DNA from: Acidimicrobiia bacterium
GTDB taxonomy: Bacteria; Actinomycetota; Acidimicrobiia; Spongiisociales; ZC4RG35
NCBI GenBank assembly: GCA_028285585.1
Contig: JANQOU010000006.1
Coordinates: forward strand, 529,881 to 593,880
DNA length: 64,000 bases
Direction of reading: 5' to 3'
Of the stretch, positions 17,350-28,032 are shown in pieces. The notes under the pieces were generated by a model that did no database searches, had not been told where the DNA came from, and was given only the letters and a program-made list of their open reading frames with translations. The translations under genes and the position numbers were made by a program. Within the stretch, counting starts at the first letter, position 1. Every line of letters starts with the position of its first letter.

Positions 17350-17469
17350 GTGAAGCGCTACTCCCCTCTGATCCTGATCGTTGCCGCGATCGCATTGATC
17401 GCCGCCTTGCGCAAGGCCGACAGCGACTCCTTGCCAGAGGAGACCTGGACGCCAGTCGAGCCTTCGTGA
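17350..17469 (+). CDS. Small single-pass membrane peptide (39 aa)
   Basis: GTG at 17350 opens a 39-codon frame: MKRYSPLILIVAAIALIAAL, then a polar tail ending in VEPS. A positively charged start, one hydrophobic segment and an acidic exterior tail fit a type of small inner-membrane peptide or signal-anchored remnant. It starts 9 bp after the AhpD-like stop and overlaps the next gene by 4 bp (GTGA), so it seems to be part of an operon with both. No known family recognised. Confidence 0.5.
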   Translation: MKRYSPLILIVAAIALIAALRKADSDSLPEETWTPVEPS

Positions 17470-18098
17470 GAGTTGGGGTTCTCGTAACAGGGGACATCGC
17501 AGTTCGGGCGGCACACTCCCTCGCGGCCGACCCATTGGTGGACGAGGTCGTCGTCATCGGGCCGGCCAGAAGCAAGTCATTTGCCGTAGTCGACTCGGCC
17601 GATGAATGCGACCTGCTGATAGGCAACGGATCCGATGCACCCAAGCGGGCACGCAAGCTCGGAGTGCCGCTGGTCTGGGATGGGGAAGAGGCAGAGGAAG
17701 GTGTTCATGTCTGGGGGGCCAGCCCGCAAGGCCTGACTCTGGCTCTCGCCGCTCGCGAGTCGGATCCGAGGCTCGTCGCGGTGGCACATCCCGACCTGGA
17801 TTCGGGCTCAGACCACCAAGCGCGCTTTCCCGACCCAATCGGCCGGCTCGATGTGACTGACGGTGTGTATGCCGGTCAAAGGCTTGCTTCAGCCTCATCT
17901 CCAGACGCGTTCGCCGCCGCGTTGGCGGTTGGCGCCGACAGACGGGTGACCCTGGTTGACCACGGAGCGTTCATGTCGGGTGTGGCCCTAGCCGCAGGTG
18001 TCGCCGTAGCCGGCGAGTCACCCGCTCCGGTGTGGGACGACGCCCTCACTTATCTCAAAGCTGCCACCGCCATGGGCCTAGTCATGGCCGAAGACTGA
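17466..18098 (+). CDS. Hypothetical protein, Rossmann-like N-terminus
   Basis: 210 aa from a GTG overlapping the previous small gene. The start 'RVGVLVTGDIAVRAAHSLA' followed by 'VDEVVVIGPARS' resembles a beta-alpha-beta nucleotide-binding unit, and the end 'VTLVDHGAFMSGVALAAGVA' looks like the substrate-binding part of saccharopine dehydrogenase-like reductases. I do not recognise a specific family. Cytoplasmic, no membrane segments. Operon position behind the AhpD-like protein might suggest a redox connection but this is weak. Confidence 0.6.
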   Translation: MRVGVLVTGDIAVRAAHSLAADPLVDEVVVIGPARSKSFAVVDSADECDLLIGNGSDAPKRARKLGVPLVWDGEEAEEGVHVWGASPQGLTLALAARESDPRLVAVAHPDLDSGSDHQARFPDPIGRLDVTDGVYAGQRLASASSPDAFAAALAVGADRRVTLVDHGAFMSGVALAAGVAVAGESPAPVWDDALTYLKAATAMGLVMAED

Positions 18099-18111
18099 CC
18101 CCCCTTCCACG

Positions 18112-18219
18112 AACCTCAGGTAATAACGACCGTATCTGGTCGCAATGGCCTCAAGTTGGCGATGGGCTTCTCGAACTCGAGGCCATAGAACCCGTATCTG
18201 GTCGTTATTACCTGAGGTT
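18112..18219. repeat. Two inverted copies of a dispersed hairpin repeat (REP-like)
   Basis: AACCTCAGGTAATAACGACC at 18112-18131 recurs inverted at 18200-18219 (20/20). In the first copy CGACC (18127-18131) and GGTCG (18138-18142) close a small hairpin, followed by AATGGCCTCAAGTTGG. The inverted copy repeats the TATGGCCTCGAGTT-like tail. The pair fills the gap between two convergent genes and may double as a transcription stop. A third, diverged copy is at 58319. Confidence 0.75.
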
Positions 18220-18233
18220 GCAGGTTGGGGGGG

Positions 18234-18755
18234 TTAAGGGTCGGTGGGGACGGGTTCGGTTTGCTCGGTGGGGATGTCGGCGTGGTCCTCGGGCGGGATC
18301 ACCGCTCCCGACGGACCGGCACCGTTGCCGTTGCGATAGTCCGCCGGCGGGTGAAGCACCGGGGCCGGTGCCTGGATCGGGGTGGGGTTGAGAGTCTCCT
18401 CGAGGACAACAACCTCGAGCCCTCCAACCACGTCCGAGACCAGGTTGTAGACGATGGCACCTGCCACGGACATCCCGGTCATAAGAACCCACCACACGAC
18501 CGAAGAGAAGATCAGGAACCGAAGGAACTGCTCGGTGTTGGCAAACGGGTTCGAGCCTTCGTCGATCAGAGTGATCTCCACCATGAAGTCGACGAGCTGA
18601 GCCGGAATCCCGGCACGATCGAGAACAGACCAGAAGATCACGATTCCCAGCGTGATGCCGAGAGCCATGACAGCCCAGACCACCGCCGATACCTTCAGCG
18701 CGGTCCAAGGGTCGATTTTTCTGATGATGCGTCTGACGCGACGGACAGTTGCCAT
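18234..18755 (-). CDS. DUF3566-domain membrane protein
   Basis: 173 aa with two hydrophobic segments ('ALKVSAVVWAVMALGITLGI' and 'SVVWWVLMTGMSVAGAIVYN'). 'VRRIIRKIDPWTALKVS' and 'LVSDVVGGLEVVVLEE' are the ends of the DUF3566 domain, which in actinobacteria is nearly always found just downstream of gyrA (Rv0007 position in M. tuberculosis). The usual Ser/Pro-rich tail is here C-terminal (about 120-173). Role unknown, thought to be cell-envelope related. Same strand as gyrA, 144 bp downstream. Confidence 0.85.
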   Translation of the reverse strand: MATVRRVRRIIRKIDPWTALKVSAVVWAVMALGITLGIVIFWSVLDRAGIPAQLVDFMVEITLIDEGSNPFANTEQFLRFLIFSSVVWWVLMTGMSVAGAIVYNLVSDVVGGLEVVVLEETLNPTPIQAPAPVLHPPADYRNGNGAGPSGAVIPPEDHADIPTEQTEPVPTDP

Positions 18756-18835
18756 TAGATGGGCTCCTGGGTATGGGATGAGTCTACGAGACAGCCCAGC
18801 TAGACCAACGCCACCTAGTCCCGGATAGTTTCACG

Positions 18836-18872
18836 CTTGTCCTTCGGACAAGTTGGAGTTTGCCTCGCAAAC
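18836..18872. terminator. Two adjacent hairpins after gyrA
   Basis: CTTGTCC/GGACAAG (18836-18852, 3-nt loop) and GTTTGC/GCAAAC (18858-18872, 3-nt loop) lie in the 144 bp between gyrA and the DUF3566 gene. No T-run follows on the leftward strand, so these could be a weak terminator, attenuator or RNA-processing site within the leftward operon. Confidence 0.4.
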
Positions 18873-18899
18873 ATCCCCGCTCGTCCCAGCAGACGAACG

Positions 18900-21338
18900 C
18901 TAGATGACGTCTTCGTCGGAAACGATCGAGGCGGCCGAGAGGTCATTGCCCTCGCCGACATCGATCACCTTGACTCCGGTGCTGTCCCGCTTCTGACGGC
19001 TGATCTTCGACACCGGGGTGCGGATCCCCACACCTGCCGATGAGATGAGGAAGACCTCGTCCTCGTCTTGGACGGCCATCGCAGCAACCAGGTTCCCGCG
19101 AACCCGGGTGATCTTGAAGGCCTTGACGCCGATGCCACCGCGAGTCTGGCGGCGGAACTCGTCCATCTCGGTGCGTTTCCCGTAGCCACCCGAAGTCAGC
19201 AGCAGCACTCTGTCGCCGTCGACGTTGGAAGCGGCAGCAACCACCTGGTCGCTCTCACGGAGCTTGATGCCCCGGACGCCCTGGGTGCCACGGCCCATTG
19301 AGCGCAGGTCTTCCTCTTTGAACCTGATGCCCATCCCGTCGCGGGTGAAGATCAGGATGTCGTTCTGGCCGTTGCTCGTCTTGACCGTCACCAGCTCGTC
19401 ATCATCGGCCAGCTTGATCGCGACCAGAGTCTGGTTGCGGGAGTCGTACTCCTTGAACTCCGTCTTCTTCGCCTGGCCCTTCTTGGTGACCATCACCAGG
19501 TAACGGCCGGTCTCATAGTCCCTGGTGTCGATGATGGCCTGCACGGTCTCTTCCGGCCCGAGGGGTAACACCGACTGGGCGAGCACACCTTTGGCAGTGC
19601 GGGACTGACGCGGGATGGCGTGCGCCTTCACACGGTGGACCAGGCCCTTGTTGGTGAAGAAGAGCAGGTAGGCGTGAGCGGTGGTGTGAACCAGGTGGCG
19701 AATCACGTCGTCACCCTTCACCTCGGCTGCCTTCACTCCCCTGCCGCCCCGAGACTGGGTCCGGTAGGTGGACGCCGGGACCGACTTCACATAGCCGGCC
19801 TGGGAGACGGTGATGATCAGCTCGTCGTCGGCTATCAGGTCTTCGAGGCTGAGGTCACCCTCGTCGGGGACGATCCGGCTCCGCCGCTCGTCGGCAAATG
19901 ACTCGCGGACTTCGCCAATCTCCTCTTTGATGATCGCCCAGCGCTTCTTGGGGTCGGCGAGGATGCCTTCCAGCTCCTTGATCGTCTCCTGAAGCTGGGC
20001 CAGCTCGGTCCTGAGCTTGTCCACCTCGAGAGCAGTGAGCCGCCGCAGCGGCATATCGAGGATGGCGTTTGCCTGGATCTCGCTGAGGTCGAAGGTCTCG
20101 ATCAGGTTGGCGCGGGCTTCGGCCGTGTCAGCCGACCCTCGAATGATCTTGATGACCTCGTCGATGTTGTCGACGGCAATGATGAGGCCTTCGAGGATGT
20201 GGGCCCGGGCCTGGGCCTGGTCGAGGCGGAACTGAGTCCTTCGCTCGATGACCTCCATCTGATGATCGAGGTAGTAGCCGATCATCTCGGACAGGTTCAG
20301 CGTCCGCGGCACACCGTCGACGAGGGAGACCATGTTGTACCCGAAGCTGTCCTGGAGCGGCGTGTTCTTGTAGAGCTGGTTGAGGACCACCTGGGGGACG
20401 GCGTCCTTCTTCAGCTCGATCACCAGCCTTGTGCCCACCCTGTCGGACGACTCGTTGCGAACCTCGGCAATCCCGCCCATCTTCTTGGCGTCGACCAGGT
20501 CTTTGATCTTGGCGATGATCCTCTCGATGGACACCTGATAAGGAAGCTGGGTGACCACGATGGCGGTGCGCCCCTTGCGAACCTCTTGGACGTCACAGAC
20601 CGCGCGGATCTTGACCGACCCGCGGCCCGTGGTGAGAGCGTCTTTGATCCCGGCCGTGCCCACCAGGAACCCGCCTGTGGGGAAGTCGGGGCCCTTGACG
20701 AATTGAAGAAGCTCCTCCGAAGTGGCGTCGGGGTTGTCGATCACGTGAAGGGCGGCGTCGATCACCTCGCCGAGGTTGTGTGGTGGGATGTTGGTGGCCA
20801 TCCCCACCGCGATCCCCTGGGACCCGTTGACCAGCAGGTTGGGGAACCGGCTGGGCAGGACCGACGGCTCCTGGAGCTCGCCGTTGTAGTTCTCGACGAA
20901 GTCGACCGTGTCCTCGTTGATCCCGTCGAGCAGGCGGGTGGACAGCTTGGTGAGACGACACTCCGTGTAACGGGCGGCGCCTGGCGGATCGTCGACGGTC
21001 CCGAAGTTGCCCTGAGGGTCGATGAGCAGCTGTCTCATCGAGAAGTCCTGTCCCATCCTGACCAGGGCGTCATAGATGGCTTGGTCGCCATGGGGGTGGT
21101 AATTGCCCATCACGTCACCGACCACCTTTGAGCACTTGCGGTGGGCAGAGCTGGGGCTGATGTTGTTCTCGAACATCGAGTAGATGATCCGGCGCTGCAC
21201 CGGCTTGAGCCCATCTCTGACGTCGGGTAGCGCCCTGGAGACGATCACCGACATCGCGTAGTCGATGAAGCTGGCCTCCATCTCGGTGGTGATCTCGATC
21301 TCGGGCGCGCTGCCCATGGCCCTCTGCTCGTCGGTCAT
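18900..21338 (-). CDS. gyrA: DNA gyrase subunit A
   Basis: 812 aa. '[20 protein letters not shown]' is the conserved GyrA N-terminus and the catalytic tyrosine lies in '[14 protein letters not shown]' (about residue 122). The C-terminal half is a six-bladed pinwheel with the GyrA-box region '[12 protein letters not shown]'. Cleaves and religates DNA in the A2B2 gyrase, introducing negative supercoils. Lies 21 bp downstream of gyrB in one leftward operon. Position 83-equivalent in the quinolone-resistance region reads '[14 protein letters not shown]', with Gln after Asp and Ala following. Confidence 0.97.
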   Translation of the reverse strand: MTDEQRAMGSAPEIEITTEMEASFIDYAMSVIVSRALPDVRDGLKPVQRRIIYSMFENNISPSSAHRKCSKVVGDVMGNYHPHGDQAIYDALVRMGQDFSMRQLLIDPQGNFGTVDDPPGAARYTECRLTKLSTRLLDGINEDTVDFVENYNGELQEPSVLPSRFPNLLVNGSQGIAVGMATNIPPHNLGEVIDAALHVIDNPDATSEELLQFVKGPDFPTGGFLVGTAGIKDALTTGRGSVKIRAVCDVQEVRKGRTAIVVTQLPYQVSIERIIAKIKDLVDAKKMGGIAEVRNESSDRVGTRLVIELKKDAVPQVVLNQLYKNTPLQDSFGYNMVSLVDGVPRTLNLSEMIGYYLDHQMEVIERRTQFRLDQAQARAHILEGLIIAVDNIDEVIKIIRGSADTAEARANLIETFDLSEIQANAILDMPLRRLTALEVDKLRTELAQLQETIKELEGILADPKKRWAIIKEEIGEVRESFADERRSRIVPDEGDLSLEDLIADDELIITVSQAGYVKSVPASTYRTQSRGGRGVKAAEVKGDDVIRHLVHTTAHAYLLFFTNKGLVHRVKAHAIPRQSRTAKGVLAQSVLPLGPEETVQAIIDTRDYETGRYLVMVTKKGQAKKTEFKEYDSRNQTLVAIKLADDDELVTVKTSNGQNDILIFTRDGMGIRFKEEDLRSMGRGTQGVRGIKLRESDQVVAAASNVDGDRVLLLTSGGYGKRTEMDEFRRQTRGGIGVKAFKITRVRGNLVAAMAVQDEDEVFLISSAGVGIRTPVSKISRQKRDSTGVKVIDVGEGNDLSAASIVSDEDVI

Positions 21339-21359
21339 CGGTCTCCCAACTCTCCTAAC

Positions 21360-23375
<2,016 letters not shown>

Positions 23376-23414
23376 TTACTCGATGATGGGCCCGAGAACT
23401 AATCCATCGCGGTC

Positions 23415-23723
23415 TCAACCACGCCCGGGTGGAACCACCTCTACCCCTTCGATTTCCCTTGTTCCATAACGGTTTTTGAGGTTCTCAACAAGACTCGACT
23501 CGCCGTACCTGAGAAAAGCCACCATCGACGGAGACTGGGCCTCCACAACGAGGGTCCTGCCCCTCACGTAGAGCGGTTTCGAGCGCCCCACCCATGGGCT
23601 CCCGGCTAGCTCTTCCCAATCGGCAACGATCTTCGACATGAGCACCGGGTCGGGAAGCCCGAGCTTCTTGAAAACGTCGTCGATCGTCTCGTTGAAAGGC
23701 TCCAGGTCACCTCTGTCAGTCAT
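23415..23723 (-). CDS. dciA: DciA-like protein (DUF721), helicase-loading factor
   Basis: 102 aa from the ATG at 23723, which overlaps the recF stop as ATGA; an upstream in-frame start at 23750 is less likely. 'VLMSKIVADWEELAGSPWVG' and 'LVVEAQSPSMVAFLRYGESS' match the DUF721/DciA KH-like fold (W-x-x-x-V-G and LxVxxxSSxWxxEL). DciA delivers the replicative helicase DnaB in bacteria that lack DnaC/DnaI loaders. Fits here: recF-dciA-gyrB order and no dnaC in view. The dnaB at 53648 is the expected partner. Confidence 0.85.
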   Translation of the reverse strand: MTDRGDLEPFNETIDDVFKKLGLPDPVLMSKIVADWEELAGSPWVGRSKPLYVRGRTLVVEAQSPSMVAFLRYGESSLVENLKNRYGTREIEGVEVVPPGRG

Positions 23724-24811
23724 CTCACAGCCCCGTCGGCCACCTGCCACGATCTGCCCGAGACAGGCACGTCCTCGGGTCTGGCAGACGAGATGATGGT
23801 TTGGGTGCCCGCCGGCAGCGCTACGCCGAGAGCGGACGATCTCTTGGCATCCAACTCGGAGAACACATCGTCCAGAAGCAGCACGGGCGCCTCACCTGTT
23901 GCATCCGCTATCGACCGATGCGCAGCGAGCTTCACCGCAAGTGCCATCGTTCTCTGCTCACCCTGACTCCCATGTGTTCTCGCCTCGTGCCCGTCGATCG
24001 CAAATCCCGGCTCGTCGCGATGAGGGCCCACTGACGTTGCCCTTCTTTCGTGATCGTGCCGCCGCGAGGCTTCAAGACCCTTGGCGATCAGCTCGGCGTA
24101 GTCGGCGGCGCCGGCCGAGCCCAGTTCGACATCCCAAGTGGGCCGGTAGGTGAACACCGCCTCGGCGGCTTCACCGGCGATCTCTGCATAGGCGGCGCTC
24201 AGAGCGGGTGTGACGGTCTCGACGACACGTGCTCGCCGCGCCACCACTCTCCCGCCGGCCTGTGCAAGACGAGAGTCCCAAACGGAGAGGGTGACGTCGT
24301 CGCGATCGCCGGCTTTGAGAAAGGCGTTCCGCTGACGCAGAGAGCGCTCGTACTCGGCTTGGTCTAGGTGAGCCGCCGGCCAGAGCTGCACGGCGATGTC
24401 GTCGAGAAGGTCACGACGATACGCAGGCCCCCGCTTCACCAAATCGAGGTCTTCGGGCAGGAAGGCGACAACGCGGATCACACCGAGGAGGTCCGCAGTG
24501 CGCTTGAGGCGGGTCTTGTCCACCTGGGTCCTCCGGGATCCCTGGGACGGGATTTCGATCTCGATCAGGCGGTCCCTCTCCTCACTCGTGATGCCAGATC
24601 GAATCACCGCGGCGTCTGTCTCGTCGGCTATCAGAGCGGCGTCAGGAACCGATCGGAACGATTTGAGCGTCGACAGGTAGGCGATGGCCTCGAGAAGGTT
24701 GGTCTTCCCGGCTCCGTTGGAGCCGATGAGGAGATTCACGCCCGGTTCGGGGCTCCATTCGAGTGTGTGATAAGACCGGTAATCGAGCAGTGAGAGCCAG
24801 TCGACTCTCAT
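23720..24811 (-). CDS. recF: DNA replication/repair protein RecF
   Basis: 363 aa. Walker A 'LIGSNGAGKTNLLEAIAYLS' near residue 30-45, the ABC signature region 'RTHGSQGEQRTMALAVKLA', and Walker B 'PVLLLDDVFSELDAKRSSAL'. SMC-like ATPase loading RecA at ssDNA gaps with RecOR. Start directly abuts the dnaN stop (24811/24812), so the dnaA-dnaN-recF-dciA-gyrB-gyrA leftward cluster is compact. Confidence 0.95.
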   Translation of the reverse strand: MRVDWLSLLDYRSYHTLEWSPEPGVNLLIGSNGAGKTNLLEAIAYLSTLKSFRSVPDAALIADETDAAVIRSGITSEERDRLIEIEIPSQGSRRTQVDKTRLKRTADLLGVIRVVAFLPEDLDLVKRGPAYRRDLLDDIAVQLWPAAHLDQAEYERSLRQRNAFLKAGDRDDVTLSVWDSRLAQAGGRVVARRARVVETVTPALSAAYAEIAGEAAEAVFTYRPTWDVELGSAGAADYAELIAKGLEASRRHDHERRATSVGPHRDEPGFAIDGHEARTHGSQGEQRTMALAVKLAAHRSIADATGEAPVLLLDDVFSELDAKRSSALGVALPAGTQTIISSARPEDVPVSGRSWQVADGAVR

Positions 24812-25894
24812 TCAAACCCGGACGGGCATCAGCAGATAGAGGAAGTCTCCTTCGCTGCCGGTGTCGATGACACTTGGCTTATACGAGTCGATCACCTGGA
24901 TGCGGATCTTGTCGCCTGGCATAGCGGCGACACCGTCCTGCAAGTAACGGGGATTGAAAGCGATAGATACTTCTTCGTCCGAGCCGCTGTACTCCCCGGG
25001 CAGGTGCTCGGTCTCCCCACCGACATCCTGTCTGCTCACCGCGACCTCGACCCCGCCATCCATCATCTTCAGCTTCACCGGGATGTGATCTTCGGCAACC
25101 AGCGTCACCCGGCCCAGAGCCTCCAGCAAAGCCTCCTTGTCGAGGATCACCTGATTCGGGTAGGCGTCCGGCAGCAACGACTGGTACTTGGGGAAGTTCC
25201 CGTCGATGAGCCTCAGGCGGAGTGTCCCCCGATCTGACGTGAACACGGCCTCTCGATCACGCAGCTGTGCCGTCACCTTGGGAGCGCCGATTGTGCGAGG
25301 CAGTTCCCGTAATCCACGAGCAGGGACCAAGCCGGTTCCCTCGAGGCCTACACCACTGAGATCGCGCTTGGCCAGGCGGTAGGAATCCGTGGCCACCATC
25401 CTCAGGCCATCGTCGGAAGTCTCGAAGAGGACACCGGTGAGGATGGGGCGGGCACCGTCACCCGATGCGGCGATGGTCACCTGGCCGACAGCTTCAGCCA
25501 AAGCCTCGCCGTCCACCTCCACGCCGTCCGAAACCAGATCTTCCTGAACCGGGAAGTCATCGACCGTGAGCGGGCGAAGTGTGAACTTGGGCCCGTTGCC
25601 TTGGATCTCGATGTCTGTCTCAGTCACCCCGATCGTCACCTGCCCCGGTGGCATCTTGCGCACTGCCTCTGAGAGCAGCCGCCCCGGAATCACAGCTCGA
25701 CCCTCTTCGAGCACCTCGACTTCCGCCTGGGTTCGAACGGTCATGTCGAGATCGGTCCCGGTCACTCTGAGCGTTGTGCCCGCAACTTCACAGAGAAGAC
25801 CCTGGAGGACCGGGAGAGCAGTTCTGGTGCCAACAGCCCGATTGGCTCTGGCGAGCACATCAGCGAGGTCATCTCGTTGAGCTCGGATTCTCAC
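24812..25894 (-). CDS. dnaN: DNA polymerase III beta sliding clamp
   Basis: 360 aa with three clamp folds. 'MRIRAQRDDLADVLARANRA' N-terminus, 'GRLLSEAVRKMPPGQVTIGV' in domain 1, 'MVATDSYRLAKRDL' in domain 2 and a C-terminus 'DFLYLLMPVRV' ending like typical DnaN (YxxMPVR). Forms the ring that tethers DNA polymerases. Separated from dnaA by a 171-bp AT-rich spacer proposed as part of oriC. Confidence 0.96.
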   Translation of the reverse strand: MRIRAQRDDLADVLARANRAVGTRTALPVLQGLLCEVAGTTLRVTGTDLDMTVRTQAEVEVLEEGRAVIPGRLLSEAVRKMPPGQVTIGVTETDIEIQGNGPKFTLRPLTVDDFPVQEDLVSDGVEVDGEALAEAVGQVTIAASGDGARPILTGVLFETSDDGLRMVATDSYRLAKRDLSGVGLEGTGLVPARGLRELPRTIGAPKVTAQLRDREAVFTSDRGTLRLRLIDGNFPKYQSLLPDAYPNQVILDKEALLEALGRVTLVAEDHIPVKLKMMDGGVEVAVSRQDVGGETEHLPGEYSGSDEEVSIAFNPRYLQDGVAAMPGDKIRIQVIDSYKPSVIDTGSEGDFLYLLMPVRV

Positions 25895-26065
25895 AGGTAG
25901 CTGTCCCTTCTTCTGTTGTTATGAAGTTTCATTGAAGAGTATTAGTTGTAGTAGGGAGTTGTGAATCTGTGGACTTCGTTGTTTTCACTTGGTAGTTCTT
26001 AGCGATTTGGCTGGGGAATGTCATGTGGACGGTATCTGGGCAACCGGGGTAATCCAGGGGATAAC
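25895..26065. other. Candidate oriC segment in the dnaA-dnaN spacer
   Basis: This 171-bp gap is clearly more AT-rich than its surroundings, especially 25911-26010, and sits where many actinobacteria have oriC. On the leftward strand it contains GTCCACA twice (within 25973-25981 and 26023-26033) and TTATCCCC (26055-26063), weak matches to the DnaA box TTRTCCACA. The AT-rich part could be the unwinding element. Better DnaA boxes lie on the other side of dnaA, so the true origin may span both. Confidence 0.5.
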
Positions 26066-27445
26066 TCAGGATGCTGTGGAAACACCACCACCTTTCCTCA
26101 GCTCCTGTGTGAGTTGATTCACCCTGTCGAACACGGCCCGGTCCGATCTGAGGATGCGCTTCACCTTCTCCACCGAGTGGAGGACCGTGGTGTGGTCTCT
26201 GTTGAAGTGCTCGCCGATCTTGGGAAGCGAGAGGTCGGTGAGCTCGCGGCACAAGTACATGGCGATCTGCCGGCACAACACGAGAGGCTGGCGCCGACTC
26301 GAGCTGAGCACGTCTTCGACGCTGAACCCGAAGGCTTGGGCTGTGGTCCGGATGATGGTCTCGGGGCCGAGGGGAACCAGCTCGTCGGTGGTGACGATGT
26401 CCTGGAGAACCCGCTCGGCTGTGTCGAGGTCGATGTCTCGCCGGTTCAGCGCCGACCAAGCCGTCACTCGGGTCAGTGCACCTTCGAGCTCCCGGATGTT
26501 GTCCGAGACGAGCCCCGCGATGTACTCCAGGACCTCGAGCGGCACGGGCCGCGGCGCGAACTCGGCGTTCCTCTTCAAGATGGCCAGTCGGGTCTCCACG
26601 TCTGGCGGCTGGATGTCGGTCAAGAGGCCCCATTCGAAGCGGCTCCTCAGCCGGTCTTCCAACGTTGACAGGTTTCGGGGATGACGATCGGAGCTGATCA
26701 CCATTTGCTTGCCCGACTCGTACAGCGAGTTGAAGGTGTGGAAGAACTCTTCGAGGATCTGCTCCTTGCCTTCGAAGAACTGGACGTCGTCGAGGAGGAG
26801 GATGTCGACGCTGCGGTAGCGGGCCTTGAAATCGTCGGGCCGCTTCCGCCTGATGGAGTCGATGAAATCGTTCAGGAAGTTCTCGGAAGACACATAGCGA
26901 ACCACCAGGTCGGGGTACATCTCCAAGGCCTGGTGGCCGACGGCGTTGAGCAGGTGGGTTTTCCCGAGGCCTGCGCCGCCATAGATGAACAACGGGTTGT
27001 AGTGGGCGCCGGGCTGTTCGGCGACCGCCATCGCCGCGGCCCACGCGAATCGGTTCGACTGGCCGACGACGAAGCTCTCGAACCGGTATCGCGTGATCAG
27101 GTTGGTCGCCTTGGTGCCAGTGGATGCGTCGGGAACGGAGGGCTTCTCCGTCGGCTCCTCGCCAAGGGGCAAAGGCTGTTCCGCCGGGGTGACGTCGCTC
27201 ACCCGGTATTGGGGCAATGCCTGGCTGTCGAAAGCCGTCCGATACGCCTCTGTCACCAGGTCGCCGTGTTTGTCGCGAACCCAGCGCAGGTGGAACTCTG
27301 TGGGTGCCACGAGGACCACTTCGTCCCCGTCGAAGTCGGGCTCCAGTCTCGAGAGCCAGGTCTCCCAATTGCTCTGCGAGACACCGACACGCAGAAACTC
27401 GCGAAAATCGGTCCAGCTGTCGGTTGCTTTTTGTGCCTGAGTCAA
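26066..27445 (-). CDS. dnaA: Chromosomal replication initiator DnaA
   Basis: 459 aa from a TTG at 27445. I prefer this start because GGGAGGAG lies 7 nt upstream and the conserved domain I begins soon after ('WTDFREFLRVGVSQSNWETW'). A longer frame from 27532 would translate through DnaA boxes. AAA+ core: Walker A 'GGAGLGKTHLLNAVGH', Walker B 'VDILLLDDVQFF', sensor and Arg finger 'RLRSRFEWGLLTDIQPP'. Domain IV HTH: 'KIGEHFNRDHTTVLHSVEK'. Initiates replication by binding DnaA boxes and melting oriC. Confidence 0.94.
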   Translation of the reverse strand: MTQAQKATDSWTDFREFLRVGVSQSNWETWLSRLEPDFDGDEVVLVAPTEFHLRWVRDKHGDLVTEAYRTAFDSQALPQYRVSDVTPAEQPLPLGEEPTEKPSVPDASTGTKATNLITRYRFESFVVGQSNRFAWAAAMAVAEQPGAHYNPLFIYGGAGLGKTHLLNAVGHQALEMYPDLVVRYVSSENFLNDFIDSIRRKRPDDFKARYRSVDILLLDDVQFFEGKEQILEEFFHTFNSLYESGKQMVISSDRHPRNLSTLEDRLRSRFEWGLLTDIQPPDVETRLAILKRNAEFAPRPVPLEVLEYIAGLVSDNIRELEGALTRVTAWSALNRRDIDLDTAERVLQDIVTTDELVPLGPETIIRTTAQAFGFSVEDVLSSSRRQPLVLCRQIAMYLCRELTDLSLPKIGEHFNRDHTTVLHSVEKVKRILRSDRAVFDRVNQLTQELRKGGGVSTAS

Positions 27446-27470
27446 AGGCCCACTCCTCCCGCCGGCGCCG

Positions 27471-27683
27471 TTGTCCACAGATAGATCCACACCTGTGGAA
27501 AGGACTGTGAACATCTCAGAGCCGGTCTTCACTTGCTACGTGGGGCGGCGTCGTCATCCAGCAAGGACAAAGGGAAGTTGGCACGCTCCCAGGTTCTAGA
27601 CGGGCGAGTATCGGATGACCAAAAAAACGAGTCAAGATCGCGAGAATCGGCGGTGTGGATGAGTTTGCCTCTTCCTTTCCACA
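27471..27683. other. DnaA-box cluster upstream of dnaA (origin or autoregulatory)
   Basis: A perfect actinobacterial-type DnaA box TTGTCCACA lies at 27471-27479. Near matches follow at 27483-27491 (AGATCCACA), 27494-27502 (CTTTCCACA, complement strand), 27654-27662 (TCATCCACA, complement strand, one mismatch to TTATCCACA) and 27675-27683 (CTTTCCACA). All lie between the dnaA TTG start and rpmH. They may regulate dnaA or be part of oriC. The 27446-27834 stretch contains no gene that I can support. Confidence 0.6.
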
Positions 27684-27834
27684 GCGAAATCCCAGGTAGA
27701 AAGGGTTTTCGGTTTCTGAGAATTCTGGAGACCGGGCTCAGAATCGACCGATCCGGCTTGGGCATCTTTTCGCGACCTTGCCGATTTCTTCGCGACTTCC
27801 CGGTGAACCTGCTGCCAAATCGGCGTGCCCGGCT

Positions 27835-27864
27835 TTGACATAGCAAAATGCCGATCCGTAACCT
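27835..27864 (+). promoter_or_regulatory. Probable rpmH promoter
   Basis: TTGACA at 27835-27840 and TAACCT at 27859-27864 with an 18-bp spacer, 34 bp before the rpmH start. Good -35, moderate -10. It would drive rpmH-rnpA-yidD-yidC-jag to the terminator at 30355. Confidence 0.5.
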
Positions 27865-27897
27865 GTAACTCTCCCCTCCTTCTACCGATTGTTTGTC

Positions 27898-28032
27898 ATG
27901 AAGAGGACCTACCAACCAAAAGTACGTCGCCGTAAGCGTCGTCATGGCTTCCGTCACCGAATGCAGACCCGTGCTGGCCGCGCCACTCTCCGTTCGCGCC
28001 GTCAGAAGGGTCGGAAGCGTCTCGCTGCCTGA
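27898..28032 (+). CDS. rpmH: 50S ribosomal protein L34
   Basis: 44 aa: starts [18 protein letters not shown], continues '[18 protein letters not shown]' and ends RKRLAA. This is a complete, canonical L34 (consensus MKRTYQPxxRRRxxxHGFRxRMxTxxGRxVLxxRRxKGRxxLxA). First gene of the rightward rpmH-rnpA-yidD-yidC-jag operon. Its last 89 bases are overlapped in another frame by rnpA. Confidence 0.97.
   Translation: MKRTYQPKVRRRKRRHGFRHRMQTRAGRATLRSRRQKGRKRLAA

Noticed and set aside
20199..21131. 310-codon open frame on the plus strand inside gyrA
   Set aside because: Antisense to a certain gene; composition is that of a reversed GC-rich coding strand, with no domain or ribosome site.
25929..27368. 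479-codon frame on the minus strand over dnaA
   Set aside because: Same strand but shifted frame of dnaA; Arg/Pro-rich shadow with no family resemblance.
26681..27484. 267-codon plus-strand frame opposite dnaA
   Set aside because: Antisense shadow; dnaA motifs on the other strand are unambiguous.
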